Below, in pieces: positions 46,124-54,806 of a stretch of 64,000 nucleotides of DNA. The stretch lies in contig JANWYH010000004.1 of NCBI GenBank assembly GCA_025054715.1, positions 122,553-186,552 on the forward strand, given 5' to 3'. The notes under the pieces were generated by a model. That model was not told the DNA's origin. It did not search any database and worked only from the letters and a program-made list of their open reading frames with translations. A program made the position numbers and the translations under genes. This DNA is from Pyrinomonadaceae bacterium. Lineage in GTDB: Bacteria > Acidobacteriota > Blastocatellia > Pyrinomonadales > Pyrinomonadaceae. The stretch's first letter is position 1; every line of letters begins with the position of its first letter.

Positions 46124-46702
46124 TTATCTACCTTTGATCAAACTCATAGCTTCAGCTCTAGTTCTTGCGTCGCGACGGAAATTTCCTAAAACGCTTGAAG
46201 TAACTGTTTTAGCACCGGGTTTTCTTACCCCTCGCAGTGTCATACAGGTATGCTCGGCTTCGATTACTACCATAACTCCCAAAGGTTTTAGATTCTCGAA
46301 TAACGTATTTGCTATTTGCTGTGTCAGGCGTTCTTGAACCTGTAATCTTCTTGCAAAAGCTTCGGCAACCCTTGCTAATTTAGATAGACCGACTATGCGT
46401 CCATCTTTCGGAATATACGCTATATGACACTTCCCGACGAAGGGTGCTAAGTGATGCTCGCAAATCGAGGCTATGGGTATATCTTTAACAATAACCATCT
46501 CATCATGAGAATCTCCTGGCAAAGGACGCACATATTCAGAAGGATCCTCCCACATCCCTTCGGTAAGCTCAGCATAGAACTCCGCCACGCGTTTTGGAGT
46601 CTCCTTTAATCCATCCCGTTCAGGGTCCTCTCCTATCCCTTCTAAAATCAGCCTTACTCCTTCTGCTATTTTTTCAAGATTAACTTTACTCTTGCCACTC
46701 AT
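46124..46702 (-). CDS. folE: GTP cyclohydrolase I
   Basis: FolE converts GTP to dihydroneopterin triphosphate, the first step of folate synthesis. Zinc-binding and catalytic motifs are intact: IASICEHHLAPFVGKCHIAYIP (about residues 79-100, Cys and His ligands), RLQVQERLTQQIA (about 120-132) and the second Cys in HTCMTLRGVRKPGAKT. The 192-residue length is normal. It begins inside the end of larC, overlapping by 17 nt. The other GTP cyclohydrolase in this window, ribA, is of class II and serves riboflavin. Confidence 0.96.
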   Translation of the reverse strand: MSGKSKVNLEKIAEGVRLILEGIGEDPERDGLKETPKRVAEFYAELTEGMWEDPSEYVRPLPGDSHDEMVIVKDIPIASICEHHLAPFVGKCHIAYIPKDGRIVGLSKLARVAEAFARRLQVQERLTQQIANTLFENLKPLGVMVVIEAEHTCMTLRGVRKPGAKTVTSSVLGNFRRDARTRAEAMSLIKGR

Positions 46703-47867
46703 TGTTTCTAAGATCCCTTAAAACTTCTCTTTCTACTTCTCTTATCGGCTTATTAGTTCTTTTTGCAATCAAACTTAAATCATCATATTCAGGCTTTATG
46801 TTTAGGACTTTTCCTTTTAGTTTTGATTTTTTCAACCTAACTAGTCCGTATTTTGACTCAAAGCGTATATTCTCACGAACAACAGCCTCTCTTTCAGTAT
46901 CCGTAATTCTAATCCCAAGTGAACCGGTCTCTCTAAAAATAATTTCGCAAAACTTTTCAACGACGTCTTTACGACAAAGAACCGATACTAGAACAGCTGG
47001 TCGGTTTTTTTTCATTTGAATCGGTGCGAACCAGCAGTCTAATGCTCCTTCTTCCATTACCCGCTCCATTAAAAATCCTAGAGTCTGAGGCGACGCATCA
47101 TCAACGTTCGTTTCAAGCAGTGCTAAGGTTTCACGATTTGAGTCCTTCGATACTAAGTCTCCTAGGAAAACACGTAAGACATTCGGAAATTCTTTAAAAT
47201 CCGTAGTGCCAGCACCATAGCCTATTGCCTTGAGTTTCATCCTTGGAAAATCGCCAAAACTTTCACAAACAGTAGAAATCACAGCTGCCCCCGTAGGCGT
47301 AATAAGCTCACCTTGAACGCCACTTGAGTAAACCAAAGCACCTTTAAGAAGTTCACAAGTTGCAGGCGCCGGCACGGGAAATTTTCCATGTGCCATCTCT
47401 ACAAAACCACTTCCAAGATTTATTGGCGAGCAAAAGAATTTTTCGATCTCAAGAGCTTCAAAGCCAATACAAGCTCCTACCACGTCAATTATCGCATCTA
47501 TAGCGCCGACTTCATGAAAATGCACCTTTTCTAAAGGTATTCCGTGTATTTTTGCCTCAGCTTCAGCTAAACGTCGGAAAATCGCACAGGCTTTTCGCTT
47601 TACTCCATCAGACAAATTAGAGTCCTGAATTATTCTTTCAATCTCTGGCAGATGCCTATGTTTTTTTTCATCTGCAGCTTTAACGTCCACATAAACGGCT
47701 GAGATGCCCGATTTTTCTTTGCGAGATATATCAATTTGAAAATTTTTTACTTTCAAAGATTTTAGCCTTTCGATTAACTCTTCAGAACTAAGACCTAGGC
47801 TTATCAATGCGCCTAGAATCATGTTTCCACTTGCACCCGAAAAACAATCAAAATAAAGACATTTCAT
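46686..47867 (-). CDS. larC: Nickel-pincer cofactor biosynthesis protein LarC
   Basis: LarC (formerly DUF111) inserts nickel into the pincer nucleotide cofactor in a CTP-dependent step. The N-terminus YFDCFSGASGNMILGALISLGL (residues 5-26) is diagnostic, with EKVHFHEVGAIDAIIDVVGA (about 117-136) and NVDDASPQTLGFLMERVME (about 255-273). It is one continuous 393-residue frame, whereas in Lactobacillus larC is read through a frameshift. larA, larB and larE are not here. It starts 5 nt after the cobB stop with GAGG 8 nt before the ATG, and overlaps folE at its end. Confidence 0.93.
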   Translation of the reverse strand: MKCLYFDCFSGASGNMILGALISLGLSSEELIERLKSLKVKNFQIDISRKEKSGISAVYVDVKAADEKKHRHLPEIERIIQDSNLSDGVKRKACAIFRRLAEAEAKIHGIPLEKVHFHEVGAIDAIIDVVGACIGFEALEIEKFFCSPINLGSGFVEMAHGKFPVPAPATCELLKGALVYSSGVQGELITPTGAAVISTVCESFGDFPRMKLKAIGYGAGTTDFKEFPNVLRVFLGDLVSKDSNRETLALLETNVDDASPQTLGFLMERVMEEGALDCWFAPIQMKKNRPAVLVSVLCRKDVVEKFCEIIFRETGSLGIRITDTEREAVVRENIRFESKYGLVRLKKSKLKGKVLNIKPEYDDLSLIAKRTNKPIREVEREVLRDLRNNEWQE

Positions 47868-47872
47868 AAAAC

Positions 47873-48610
47873 TTACCTCACAAACCTTCGTAAGAATTCT
47901 AAGGCTTGGCTTGCTTTCATTCTGAAAGATTTATGGCATAAGCTAGTCATTGGGGTTTCTTCAGGATTTATCTCGATCAAGAAAGCTCCATTAATCTTTG
48001 CAACCTCCGCTAGTCCTGCAGCTGGATAAACCAAAGCCGAAGTGCCTATTATAAGAAACAGATCGCATTGAGAAGACTTGCGTTCAGCTTCTTGATAAAC
48101 ACTTATCGGCAAAAATTCTCCAAAAAGCACAACATCGGGTCTTACCCTCGAACCACATTCGTCACAAATCTCCGGCTTATGCGGTATATCTGTTTCATTC
48201 ATTTGAAAGCGTTTCTCGCATTGAAGGCATCTTGAGCGATTTATATTGCCGTGAAGCTCTAAAACCTTTCTAGAACCAGCTTTAGTGTGCAAACCATCAA
48301 CGTTCTGAGTAATCAAGGTAAAGTCAAAAAATTTATTTTCCCATTCCGCCAGAATGTAATGCGCTAGATTAGGACTGCAATCCTTTAAAATGTTTCTTCT
48401 ATAATCAAACCATTCCCAAACCTCATCGAGATTTTCTCTAACCATTCTGGCTGAAGAAATCTCATCGAAAGGCATTCCTTTCCAAACTACACTCCCGCCA
48501 CCTCCTCGAAAAGTTGGCACACCTGATTCAGCCGAAATACCAGCTCCAGTTAAGACACAAATACTTCTAGCATCTTGGAAAATCTTCTCCAAATGAGGCG
48601 AATCTTTCAT
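47873..48610 (-). CDS. cobB: NAD-dependent protein deacylase (sirtuin, CobB type)
   Basis: Sirtuins remove acyl groups from lysine using NAD. Motifs: VLTGAGISAESGVPTFRGGG (about residues 16-35), FTLITQNVDGLHTKAGS, the catalytic His in LELHGNINRS, a zinc site with two CxxC pairs (CLQC and CDEC), and VRPDVVLFGEFLP. This resembles the bacterial class III group; the Tyr/Arg pair of desuccinylases appears in FDYRRNIL (about 70), suggesting broad acyl specificity. The ATG at 48610 is preferred over a TTG at 48619. It is the first gene of cobB-larC-folE and diverges from the sigma factor. Confidence 0.93.
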   Translation of the reverse strand: MKDSPHLEKIFQDARSICVLTGAGISAESGVPTFRGGGGSVVWKGMPFDEISSARMVRENLDEVWEWFDYRRNILKDCSPNLAHYILAEWENKFFDFTLITQNVDGLHTKAGSRKVLELHGNINRSRCLQCEKRFQMNETDIPHKPEICDECGSRVRPDVVLFGEFLPISVYQEAERKSSQCDLFLIIGTSALVYPAAGLAEVAKINGAFLIEINPEETPMTSLCHKSFRMKASQALEFLRRFVR

Positions 48611-48708
48611 AACTACCAATCTTATTTACAGCCACTTAATGCTATTATGATTGATACAAACGAAAAAATGCAAAACATAGAGAAAATTCTCTTGAAATGA
48701 ACTTTTGC

Positions 48709-48735
48709 GGAACTTTAGGTATCTCCCCTTTCGTA
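48709..48735 (+). promoter_or_regulatory. Predicted ECF (sigma-E-like) promoter of the sigma-factor operon
   Basis: GGAACTT (48709-48715), a 15-nt spacer and TCGTA (48731-48735). The -35 is identical to the consensus recognised by E. coli sigma-E (GGAACTT) and the -10 fits TCnnA at the usual spacing. It lies 45 nt before the start codon of an ECF sigma gene, where such sigma factors commonly activate their own transcription. Only the sequence match is shown. Confidence 0.65.
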
Positions 48736-48780
48736 AAAATGATTTTGAAGGCTGAAAATTGAAGCTTCGGAGATGACAAA

Positions 48781-49374
48781 TTGGCAACGGCGAAAGTGAT
48801 CAGCAGTTTCGAAGACGAAGAACTTGTAAGAAGATGTCGTGCTGGGGATGTTTCAGCTTGGGAACTGATAGTCGCAACTTATTCTAAACGAATTTTCAAC
48901 TTAGCTTATCGCTTTACTTTCGACGTAGAAGCAGCTGAAGACTTAACCCAAGAAGTTTTTGTAAAAATTTATAAAACGCTCGATCAATACAATTCAAATC
49001 AAGGAGACTTGTCAAACTGGCTGATGAAAATAGCTAGAAATCTAATAATTGACGACTACAGACGCAGGCAAAGAATGCCGCAAGATAGCGATGCCGAAAA
49101 TATTGAAGATCACATATTTCACCTTCGTTCAATCCAAGAATCCCAGCAGATCGAGATCGAGCGACAAGAACTTATGGAACAGATTCAAAAGGCAATAAAG
49201 AAGTTACCACCAGACATGAGAATCTGCGTAATTTTACGTGATGTTGAAGAATTAAGCTATCAAGAAATAGCAAAGCTGCTGAAAGTTCCAGAGGGAACTG
49301 TGAAGTCTCGTATAAACCGTGGAAGAATTGAACTAGCGAAAATTTTACGAAGAATGCGTGTTGTAAATATATGA
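48781..49374 (+). CDS. RNA polymerase ECF-type sigma factor
   Basis: A 197-residue group IV sigma factor. Region 2 is seen around residues 15-85 (ELVRRCRAGDVSAWELIV, then FDVEAAEDLTQEVFVKIY and NLIIDDYRRRQR) and region 4 around 130-190 (LPPDMRICVILRDVEELSY, then QEIAKLLKVPEGTVKSRINR). The start is TTG, supported by GGAG 8 nt upstream (48769-48772) and by the lack of an ATG in frame near it. The stop overlaps the anti-sigma gene by ATGA. The gene is preceded by a sigma-E-like promoter, which suggests autoregulation. Confidence 0.92.
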   Translation: MATAKVISSFEDEELVRRCRAGDVSAWELIVATYSKRIFNLAYRFTFDVEAAEDLTQEVFVKIYKTLDQYNSNQGDLSNWLMKIARNLIIDDYRRRQRMPQDSDAENIEDHIFHLRSIQESQQIEIERQELMEQIQKAIKKLPPDMRICVILRDVEELSYQEIAKLLKVPEGTVKSRINRGRIELAKILRRMRVVNI

Positions 49375-50093
49375 AAAAACAAGAAATAACATGTCAGAAA
49401 TTTGAGCTTCTGTTGAGTGATTACCTAGAGGGTTCGCTCGACGACGCAACTTACTCTAAAGTTGCACAACACGCTCTTCAATGCCCAATATGCCATAAAT
49501 TACTCAACGATGTGAGAGAAGTTACTCAACTATGTCGAAAAATACAACCGCCAGAAATATCTTCTGCTCAACTTGAATCCAAAATTATCCTAGCCACCAT
49601 TCCCGATGCCCGAATGTCTTGTGAGGAGTTTGAAGAATACTTAACGGATTACCTTGATGGTTTCTTGCCAGCTCCTATTTTTCATCGCTGGGAGCGTCAT
49701 GCCTTGCTTTGTCAGAAATGCACTGATCTACCCGGGTTAGTAGTTCGCTCAATAGCGGCTTGTTATTCCTTCAAGGAAGAAGAACTAAACATTCCAGAAA
49801 CTCTGACTGAGAGAATACTAAAAGCGACATCTTCAGAAAGACAGAAGCACAGTAGTCTAAGAGTTCAAGCACTTATTTTTACTCTAAAACGCTGGCTTTA
49901 TCAACTGACGCCTCAGCTTACGCCCGTTGCAACCATTCTTTTGTTCTTTATATTTGTCTTGATACAAACTACTGATGGCAACATAATCGGTCTATATCGA
50001 AAAAGTTTCGAGCTAGCTGAGCAAACTTATCGTCAAAGTGCAAATATCGTTTTAGGTCAAGAAAAGCAGACGCTCGAGAAGGTAGAAAAATGA
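49371..50093 (+). CDS. Anti-sigma factor with two zf-HC2-type zinc fingers and one membrane helix
   Basis: The 240-residue protein follows the sigma gene by a 4-nt overlap, as is usual for anti-sigma factors that hold the sigma at the membrane. Two copies of the zinc-binding anti-sigma motif occur: Cys8 with His34-x3-Cys38-x2-Cys41, and Cys84 with His110-x3-Cys114-x2-Cys117. A single copy is the norm. A transmembrane helix lies near residues 188-205 (LTPVATILLFFIFVLIQ), leaving a short extracytoplasmic tail of about 35 residues. The signal to which it responds is not readable. Confidence 0.85.
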   Translation: MKKQEITCQKFELLLSDYLEGSLDDATYSKVAQHALQCPICHKLLNDVREVTQLCRKIQPPEISSAQLESKIILATIPDARMSCEEFEEYLTDYLDGFLPAPIFHRWERHALLCQKCTDLPGLVVRSIAACYSFKEEELNIPETLTERILKATSSERQKHSSLRVQALIFTLKRWLYQLTPQLTPVATILLFFIFVLIQTTDGNIIGLYRKSFELAEQTYRQSANIVLGQEKQTLEKVEK

Positions 50094-50779
50094 ACTGTGC
50101 TTATCACATGGAAAACGAAGCAATCGTGAACTGCAATGGATGCGGTAAGCCTCTTTGTCGTGCCTGTGATCACCGTATAAAGGGTTTTCCGTTCTGCCAA
50201 GACTGCATAGTCACTGGAATCGAGCTGTTACAAAAGCACAGATCAGTAAATTCTATAATATCCAAAAGAGCACCGTCACCTTTTGTTGCTTGTTTGCTCT
50301 CACTCATTTGTCCGGGACTAGGTTCTGTCTATAATAAACAAGCACTGAAAGCATTGATTTACTTTTCTGTATTTGCAAGTTTGTTCCAGCTCGCAATAAT
50401 AACTTCGTTCCCTGTTTTCGCTTTTGGATTTTTGGGCACATGGGTTTTTTCAGCTGTAGATGCTTGGCAGACTGCTAAAACAATACGTCTCGGAATGCAA
50501 ACCGAGGGCTTCGGAGATTGGCTTGTAAGATATTTCCAAGACAATCCTAAGGTTTGGGGAGTGCTACTCTTAATTCTCGGAGCAACCCTCCTTTCTCACT
50601 TGATTTTTCCTTTTAGATTTTTCGAAAAGCTTGTTTTTCCTATTATTCTAATCGTTCTCGGAATCTACGTATTGCAAAACCACCTGCAAAAGAAAGAGCT
50701 CGGTAAAAACTACACTTCTTACCCGAAAACATCTTTTCGGACTGGAGAATTTGAACTCAAGAAGTTCGACAACAAATAA
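50090..50779 (+). CDS. B-box zinc-finger membrane protein
   Basis: The first 40 residues form a B-box-type zinc finger (Cys3, His6, Cys15, Cys18, Cys23, Cys26, Cys36 and Cys39: YHMENEAIVNCNGCGKPLC onward), usually a protein-interaction module. Three to five hydrophobic segments follow (PFVACLLSLICPGLGSVYN, ALIYFSVFASLFQLAIIT, then the region near 160-200). The protein ends in a polar tail. It overlaps the anti-sigma gene by ATGA, so it forms a three-gene unit with the ECF sigma factor and may act in the same signalling response. Partner and function are unknown. Confidence 0.75.
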   Translation: MNCAYHMENEAIVNCNGCGKPLCRACDHRIKGFPFCQDCIVTGIELLQKHRSVNSIISKRAPSPFVACLLSLICPGLGSVYNKQALKALIYFSVFASLFQLAIITSFPVFAFGFLGTWVFSAVDAWQTAKTIRLGMQTEGFGDWLVRYFQDNPKVWGVLLLILGATLLSHLIFPFRFFEKLVFPIILIVLGIYVLQNHLQKKELGKNYTSYPKTSFRTGEFELKKFDNK

Positions 50780-50781
50780 AC

Positions 50782-50809
50782 TTTGTATTTTTGAAAATTA
50801 AGCTTAAAA
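50782..50809 (+). promoter_or_regulatory. Candidate separate promoter for the small membrane protein
   Basis: TTGTAT (50782-50787), a 16-nt spacer and TAAAAT (50804-50809), within the 50-nt gap after the B-box gene, ending 20 nt before the ATG. It would allow separate expression. AGGAGAGAG provides the ribosome site. Confidence 0.45.
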
Positions 50810-50829
50810 TTTAATCTAGGAGAGAGAAT

Positions 50830-51048
50830 ATGTTAAATGCTCTTAAAGTAGCAGGTAAATGGGGTAGCATACTTTTATTGATCACGGTTTTGATTGCTTT
50901 ATTAAAGCAGATAATAGCTTTTATTGGCTTTTTGATGAACGTAATAAAGATTCTCATCGTTTTAGCTTTTGTTGCTCTACTAGCTTTCATCGGCTATTTA
51001 GTCTTCCGGGCTTTTGTCGAAAATCAAAGAAGGAGAAAAGAAGAATAG
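50830..51048 (+). CDS. Small hydrophobic membrane protein, 72 residues
   Basis: A short protein with two hydrophobic helices (residues about 14-38, GSILLLITVLIALLKQIIAF; and 41-62, VIKILIVLAFVALLAFIGYL) and a basic tail (NQRRRKEE). This resembles small stress-related bacterial membrane proteins, but no family can be named. It has a good ribosome site (AGGAGAGAGAAT before ATG) and probably its own promoter. Its last base touches the stop of convergent guaA. Confidence 0.7.
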   Translation: MLNALKVAGKWGSILLLITVLIALLKQIIAFIGFLMNVIKILIVLAFVALLAFIGYLVFRAFVENQRRRKEE

Positions 51049-52593
51049 CTACTCCCATTCGATCGTGCTAGGCGGCTTTGATGAAATGTCGTAAACTACC
51101 CTATTCACGCCCTTCACTTCAGAGATAATCCTAGAGGAAACCTTCTGCAAGAAATCATGAGGAAGCTTTGCCCAATCTGCAGTCATCCCGTCTATTGAGC
51201 TTACTGCCCGCAAAGCAACGACTCGATCGTAAGTGCGAAAATCCCCCATTACCCCAACGGATTGAATAGGCAGGAGCACGGCAAAAGCTTGCCAAACGCT
51301 ATCATAAAGTCCTGATTTCTTCAGTTCTTCAATGAAAATCTTATCCACTTTTTGCAATAATTTAACTTTTTCAGGCGTAACCTCACCTAAGATTCTTACG
51401 GCAAGACCAGGACCCGGAAATGGATGGCGTTTCAGAATTTCCTCAGGTATTCCAAGCTCTTTACCTATTCTTCTTACTTCATCCTTGAAGAGTTCGCGAA
51501 AAGGCTCTATCAGCTTCAGATTCATCTTTTCGGGCAGGCCACCAACATTATGATGCGTTTTTATAGTCACGGAAGCCCCTCGAAGCGACACGGATTCAAT
51601 GACGTCTGGATAAAGAGTTCCTTGAACAAGCCAGCGTGCATTTTTTATTTTGCGAGCTTCTCTTTCAAAAATTTCTATGAATTTATGCCCGATTATTTTA
51701 CGCTTTCGCTCTGGATCTTCAACGCCTTTTAATGCCTCATAAAACTCTTCAGAAGCATCAACACCGACAACGTTAAGATGAAGTTTTTCTTCATAAAACC
51801 TAAGTGTTGTTTCAAACTCTTTATATCTCAACAAACCGTTATTTACGAAAATACAGACTTGTCTATCGCCTACAGCTTTATGAACAAGCACTGCTGCTAC
51901 CGTAGAATCAACCCCCCCAGAAAGTGCACAAACTACAGATTCATCTTCAGCAATCATCTGACGAATTTTCTCAATCTCCTCTTCCACGAAACTACCCGTA
52001 GTCCAATCTCCTTTGCAACCACAAATATCAAAGAGAAAATTTCGCAGAATCTCCTGCCCAAGCGGAGTATGAGAAACTTCTGGATGAAACTGAACCCCGT
52101 AGATCTTCTTTTTCTCATTCTCAATCGAAGTTACAATCTCCCCGCTCGTAGAAGTGGCTTGAAAACCATTCGGTAGTTTTACTACGTGATCACCGTGACT
52201 CATCCAAACCCGAAGTTCCTGAGGAAGACCAGAAAAAATACGGCTTGACGAATCCAAAACTTTTATCTCTGCGTGCCCATATTCACGTTTATCTGATGGA
52301 GCAACCTCTCCTCCCAAGTCCCTAGCAAGCAACTGCATTCCATAACAGATACCAAGTATCGGCACTTTAACGCTAAAGTAAAAACTTTCTTCAACCTTTG
52401 GGGCATCACCTTCATAAACCGAATTTGGTCCACCAGAAAAAATTATACCTTTCGGCCTGCGCTCTAAAATCTGCTCTAAACCGTAGTAGAAAGGGACTAT
52501 CTCGCAATAAACCTTCAGCTCGCGAATCCGTCTTGCAATCAATTGAGTATATTGTGAGCCGAAATCAAGGATTAGGATGAGCTCGTGTGACAT
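51049..52593 (-). CDS. guaA: GMP synthase (glutamine-hydrolysing)
   Basis: GuaA aminates XMP to GMP with glutamine. The N-terminal glutaminase domain shows [17 protein letters not shown] (near residue 9), the Cys nucleophile in [15 protein letters not shown] (about 80) and the His-Glu pair in [13 protein letters not shown] (about 170). The ATP-pyrophosphatase P-loop is [16 protein letters not shown] (about 220), and the C-terminal dimerisation domain ends in [10 protein letters not shown]. About 514 residues, as expected. The ATG at 52593 was chosen; a TTG at 52599 is possible. It overlaps folC by 22 nt. Confidence 0.96.
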   Translation of the reverse strand: MSHELILILDFGSQYTQLIARRIRELKVYCEIVPFYYGLEQILERRPKGIIFSGGPNSVYEGDAPKVEESFYFSVKVPILGICYGMQLLARDLGGEVAPSDKREYGHAEIKVLDSSSRIFSGLPQELRVWMSHGDHVVKLPNGFQATSTSGEIVTSIENEKKKIYGVQFHPEVSHTPLGQEILRNFLFDICGCKGDWTTGSFVEEEIEKIRQMIAEDESVVCALSGGVDSTVAAVLVHKAVGDRQVCIFVNNGLLRYKEFETTLRFYEEKLHLNVVGVDASEEFYEALKGVEDPERKRKIIGHKFIEIFEREARKIKNARWLVQGTLYPDVIESVSLRGASVTIKTHHNVGGLPEKMNLKLIEPFRELFKDEVRRIGKELGIPEEILKRHPFPGPGLAVRILGEVTPEKVKLLQKVDKIFIEELKKSGLYDSVWQAFAVLLPIQSVGVMGDFRTYDRVVALRAVSSIDGMTADWAKLPHDFLQKVSSRIISEVKGVNRVVYDISSKPPSTIEWE

Positions 52594-53876
52594 AGACAAC
52601 TTTTAACTTCACCAATCAGATAAAGCGAGCCTGTAACTAAAATTACGCTCTCTCTAGGAGTTATTTGTATTGTCTTTTCCAAAGCCTCATTTACGCTCTG
52701 TGTAACTATAATTCTGTCAGACGGTAAAAATCTAGATGCTACGTTTGCTATTTTTTCCGCCGGCATTGACCTTTTTTTCGATATCGAAGCATGCTTGTTT
52801 ACCTCAGTTAAAACCAAAAGGTCGGCTTTTGGAAAGAGATACTCAGCAATCTTTTCCAGATTTTTGTCCTTCATGGTAGCGAAGATCATCGTAATCGGCT
52901 GATTAACAAATTCGTCAAGAAAATCTCTCAGCGCTTTCGCGCCTGATTCATTGTGGGCACCGTCAAAAAGAAACTGCCCCTTGAACTCTAGCCTGCCTTC
53001 ATGTTTTGCCTTTCTAAGTCCAGAAATTATATCCTCCGCTGATATAGGCTTATACTTTTGTAATTCCTCAGCTGCAAGCAAAGCTGTGAGTGCATTCTCG
53101 ATCTGATGCCGCCCAAGAAGTCCCAATTCTACGTTCTGGTATTCACCTTTTGTCGTCCTGAAAAAGAGTTTACCATCTGAAATTTCAGTTTCTACTTCAG
53201 TTGTAAATCTCGCAGGAACCTTGAACTCCGCTACACGATTTAATATAACGCTCATAGCCTCAGTCGGTTGAGCCGAAGATATTACGTAAGTTCCAGGACG
53301 AATAATAGCTGCTTTCTCTTCGGCTATTTTTTCTATCCTGTCACCTAAAATGTCTTGATGATCTAGATGGATGGGCGTAAAGACAAGGATTTCAGCCTTC
53401 GCTGCAGTAACCGCATCAAGCCGTCCGCCAAGCCCCGTCTCCAAAATAGCAACTTCAACGTTTGCATCGGCAAAAGATTGTAAAGCTATCGCAGTTACTT
53501 GCTCAAAGAAGGTCGGCATAGCCTTTAGCCTTCCGTTTTTTAAGAGTTTTTCACTAGCGGCTCTGATGGCTGTGGCATACTCAGCAAAGTCTTCTTTGGA
53601 AATCTCCTTTCCGTTTATCCGCACTCGCTCAGTTATCGAAACTAGATGAGGAGATGTATTTAAGCCCGTTTTTATGCCAGCTTCAAGGCATATAGACTCA
53701 AGAAAAGCACACGTAGAGCCTTTTCCGTTTGTACCTGCTACCTGAATTTTCAAAAATTTTTTCTGAGGAGAGCCTATTTCCCGAAGGAGCTCCGTCACGT
53801 TCTCTAGTCCCAGCTTCATCGCTGAAATCTCAGCGCCTAAACTTAAAAGGTATTTTTCCGCTTCAGCAAAGTTCAT
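52572..53876 (-). CDS. folC: Folylpolyglutamate/dihydrofolate synthase
   Basis: FolC joins glutamate to dihydropteroate (dihydrofolate synthase) and/or extends the polyglutamate tail of tetrahydrofolate. The Mur-ligase P-loop is [16 protein letters not shown] (about residues 46-61). [30 protein letters not shown] (about 148) and [14 protein letters not shown] (about 165) match the family. [17 protein letters not shown] lies near residue 305. Length 434 is normal. It overlaps accD by 4 nt and guaA by 22 nt, forming accD-folC-guaA. Confidence 0.95.
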   Translation of the reverse strand: MNFAEAEKYLLSLGAEISAMKLGLENVTELLREIGSPQKKFLKIQVAGTNGKGSTCAFLESICLEAGIKTGLNTSPHLVSITERVRINGKEISKEDFAEYATAIRAASEKLLKNGRLKAMPTFFEQVTAIALQSFADANVEVAILETGLGGRLDAVTAAKAEILVFTPIHLDHQDILGDRIEKIAEEKAAIIRPGTYVISSAQPTEAMSVILNRVAEFKVPARFTTEVETEISDGKLFFRTTKGEYQNVELGLLGRHQIENALTALLAAEELQKYKPISAEDIISGLRKAKHEGRLEFKGQFLFDGAHNESGAKALRDFLDEFVNQPITMIFATMKDKNLEKIAEYLFPKADLLVLTEVNKHASISKKRSMPAEKIANVASRFLPSDRIIVTQSVNEALEKTIQITPRESVILVTGSLYLIGEVKSCLCHTSSS

Positions 53877-54742
53877 TTCCTAGTTAAGGAATCATTCATC
53901 ATGAAATCAAGAAGACGAATAATTGTTTGGCGCATTTGTCTTCTGTCAACAACCATATCTAGCATACCGTGCTCGAGCAAGAATTCTGAGCGTTGAAAAC
54001 CCTTTGGAAGCTTCTGTCTTATGGTTTGTTCAATGACACGCGGACCGGCAAAGCCTATTAAAGCCTTCGGCTCGGCTATATTTACATCACCAAGCATTGC
54101 AAAACTTGCCGTTACCCCACCGGTAGTCGGATCGGTCATAACAGAAATATAAGGTAAGCGTTCTTCGTGAAGTCTACCTAGAGCAGCAGAAATTTTAGCC
54201 ATCTGCATAAGGCTTAATATACCTTCCTGCATTCTTGCACCGCCCGAAGCTGAAAAAATTACAACCGCGCCTCGCTCTTTAATCGCTCTTTCAATCAATC
54301 TGGTAATTTTCTCTCCAACGGCTGAGCCCATCGAACCACCAATAAAACTCATGTCCATAACACCAGCAAAAACTAAGTGCCCACCTACAACCCCTTTACC
54401 CGTAACAACAGCTTCAGGCAATCCTGATGCGGCTTTTGCCTCTTCTATCCTCTGCTTATAAGACTTTGAATCAAAGAATTCCAGTGGATCGCTCGACATT
54501 ACACCCTCGTCCAAAGGCTCATAAATGCCATTATCAAAAAGCCTTTTAAGACGCTCTCTAGCGCCCATTCTAAAATGGTATCCGCACTTTGGACAAACAT
54601 ACTCAGATTCTTCAAGCTCGCCTTTATAAAGTGCAGCTCCGCATTCGGAACATTTAATAAAAACTCCTTCCGTCCTAACGGTTCTTTCTTTATCGTCAAC
54701 TAATTCAGTTATTTTCGGCTTTTTTCTTCTAAACCAAGACAT
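53873..54742 (-). CDS. accD: Acetyl-CoA carboxylase carboxyltransferase subunit beta
   Basis: AccD pairs with AccA to transfer the carboxyl group from biotin to acetyl-CoA, forming malonyl-CoA for fatty acid synthesis. The four-cysteine zinc finger is near residues 32-57 (CSECGAALYK and CPKCGYHF). The carboxyltransferase core shows FIGGSMGSAVGEKITRLIE (about 133-151), SASGGARMQEGILSLMQM (about 164) and DPTTGGVTASFAMLGD. Length 289 is typical. accA is not present here. It is followed immediately by folC (ATGA overlap), an arrangement also common elsewhere. Confidence 0.96.
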   Translation of the reverse strand: MSWFRRKKPKITELVDDKERTVRTEGVFIKCSECGAALYKGELEESEYVCPKCGYHFRMGARERLKRLFDNGIYEPLDEGVMSSDPLEFFDSKSYKQRIEEAKAASGLPEAVVTGKGVVGGHLVFAGVMDMSFIGGSMGSAVGEKITRLIERAIKERGAVVIFSASGGARMQEGILSLMQMAKISAALGRLHEERLPYISVMTDPTTGGVTASFAMLGDVNIAEPKALIGFAGPRVIEQTIRQKLPKGFQRSEFLLEHGMLDMVVDRRQMRQTIIRLLDFMMNDSLTRK

Positions 54743-54806
54743 CTTTACTCATGAAAAAGCTTAAAGCTAGAGATTAACACAAAATAAAAACTTTGAGGAA
54801 ATTCGG

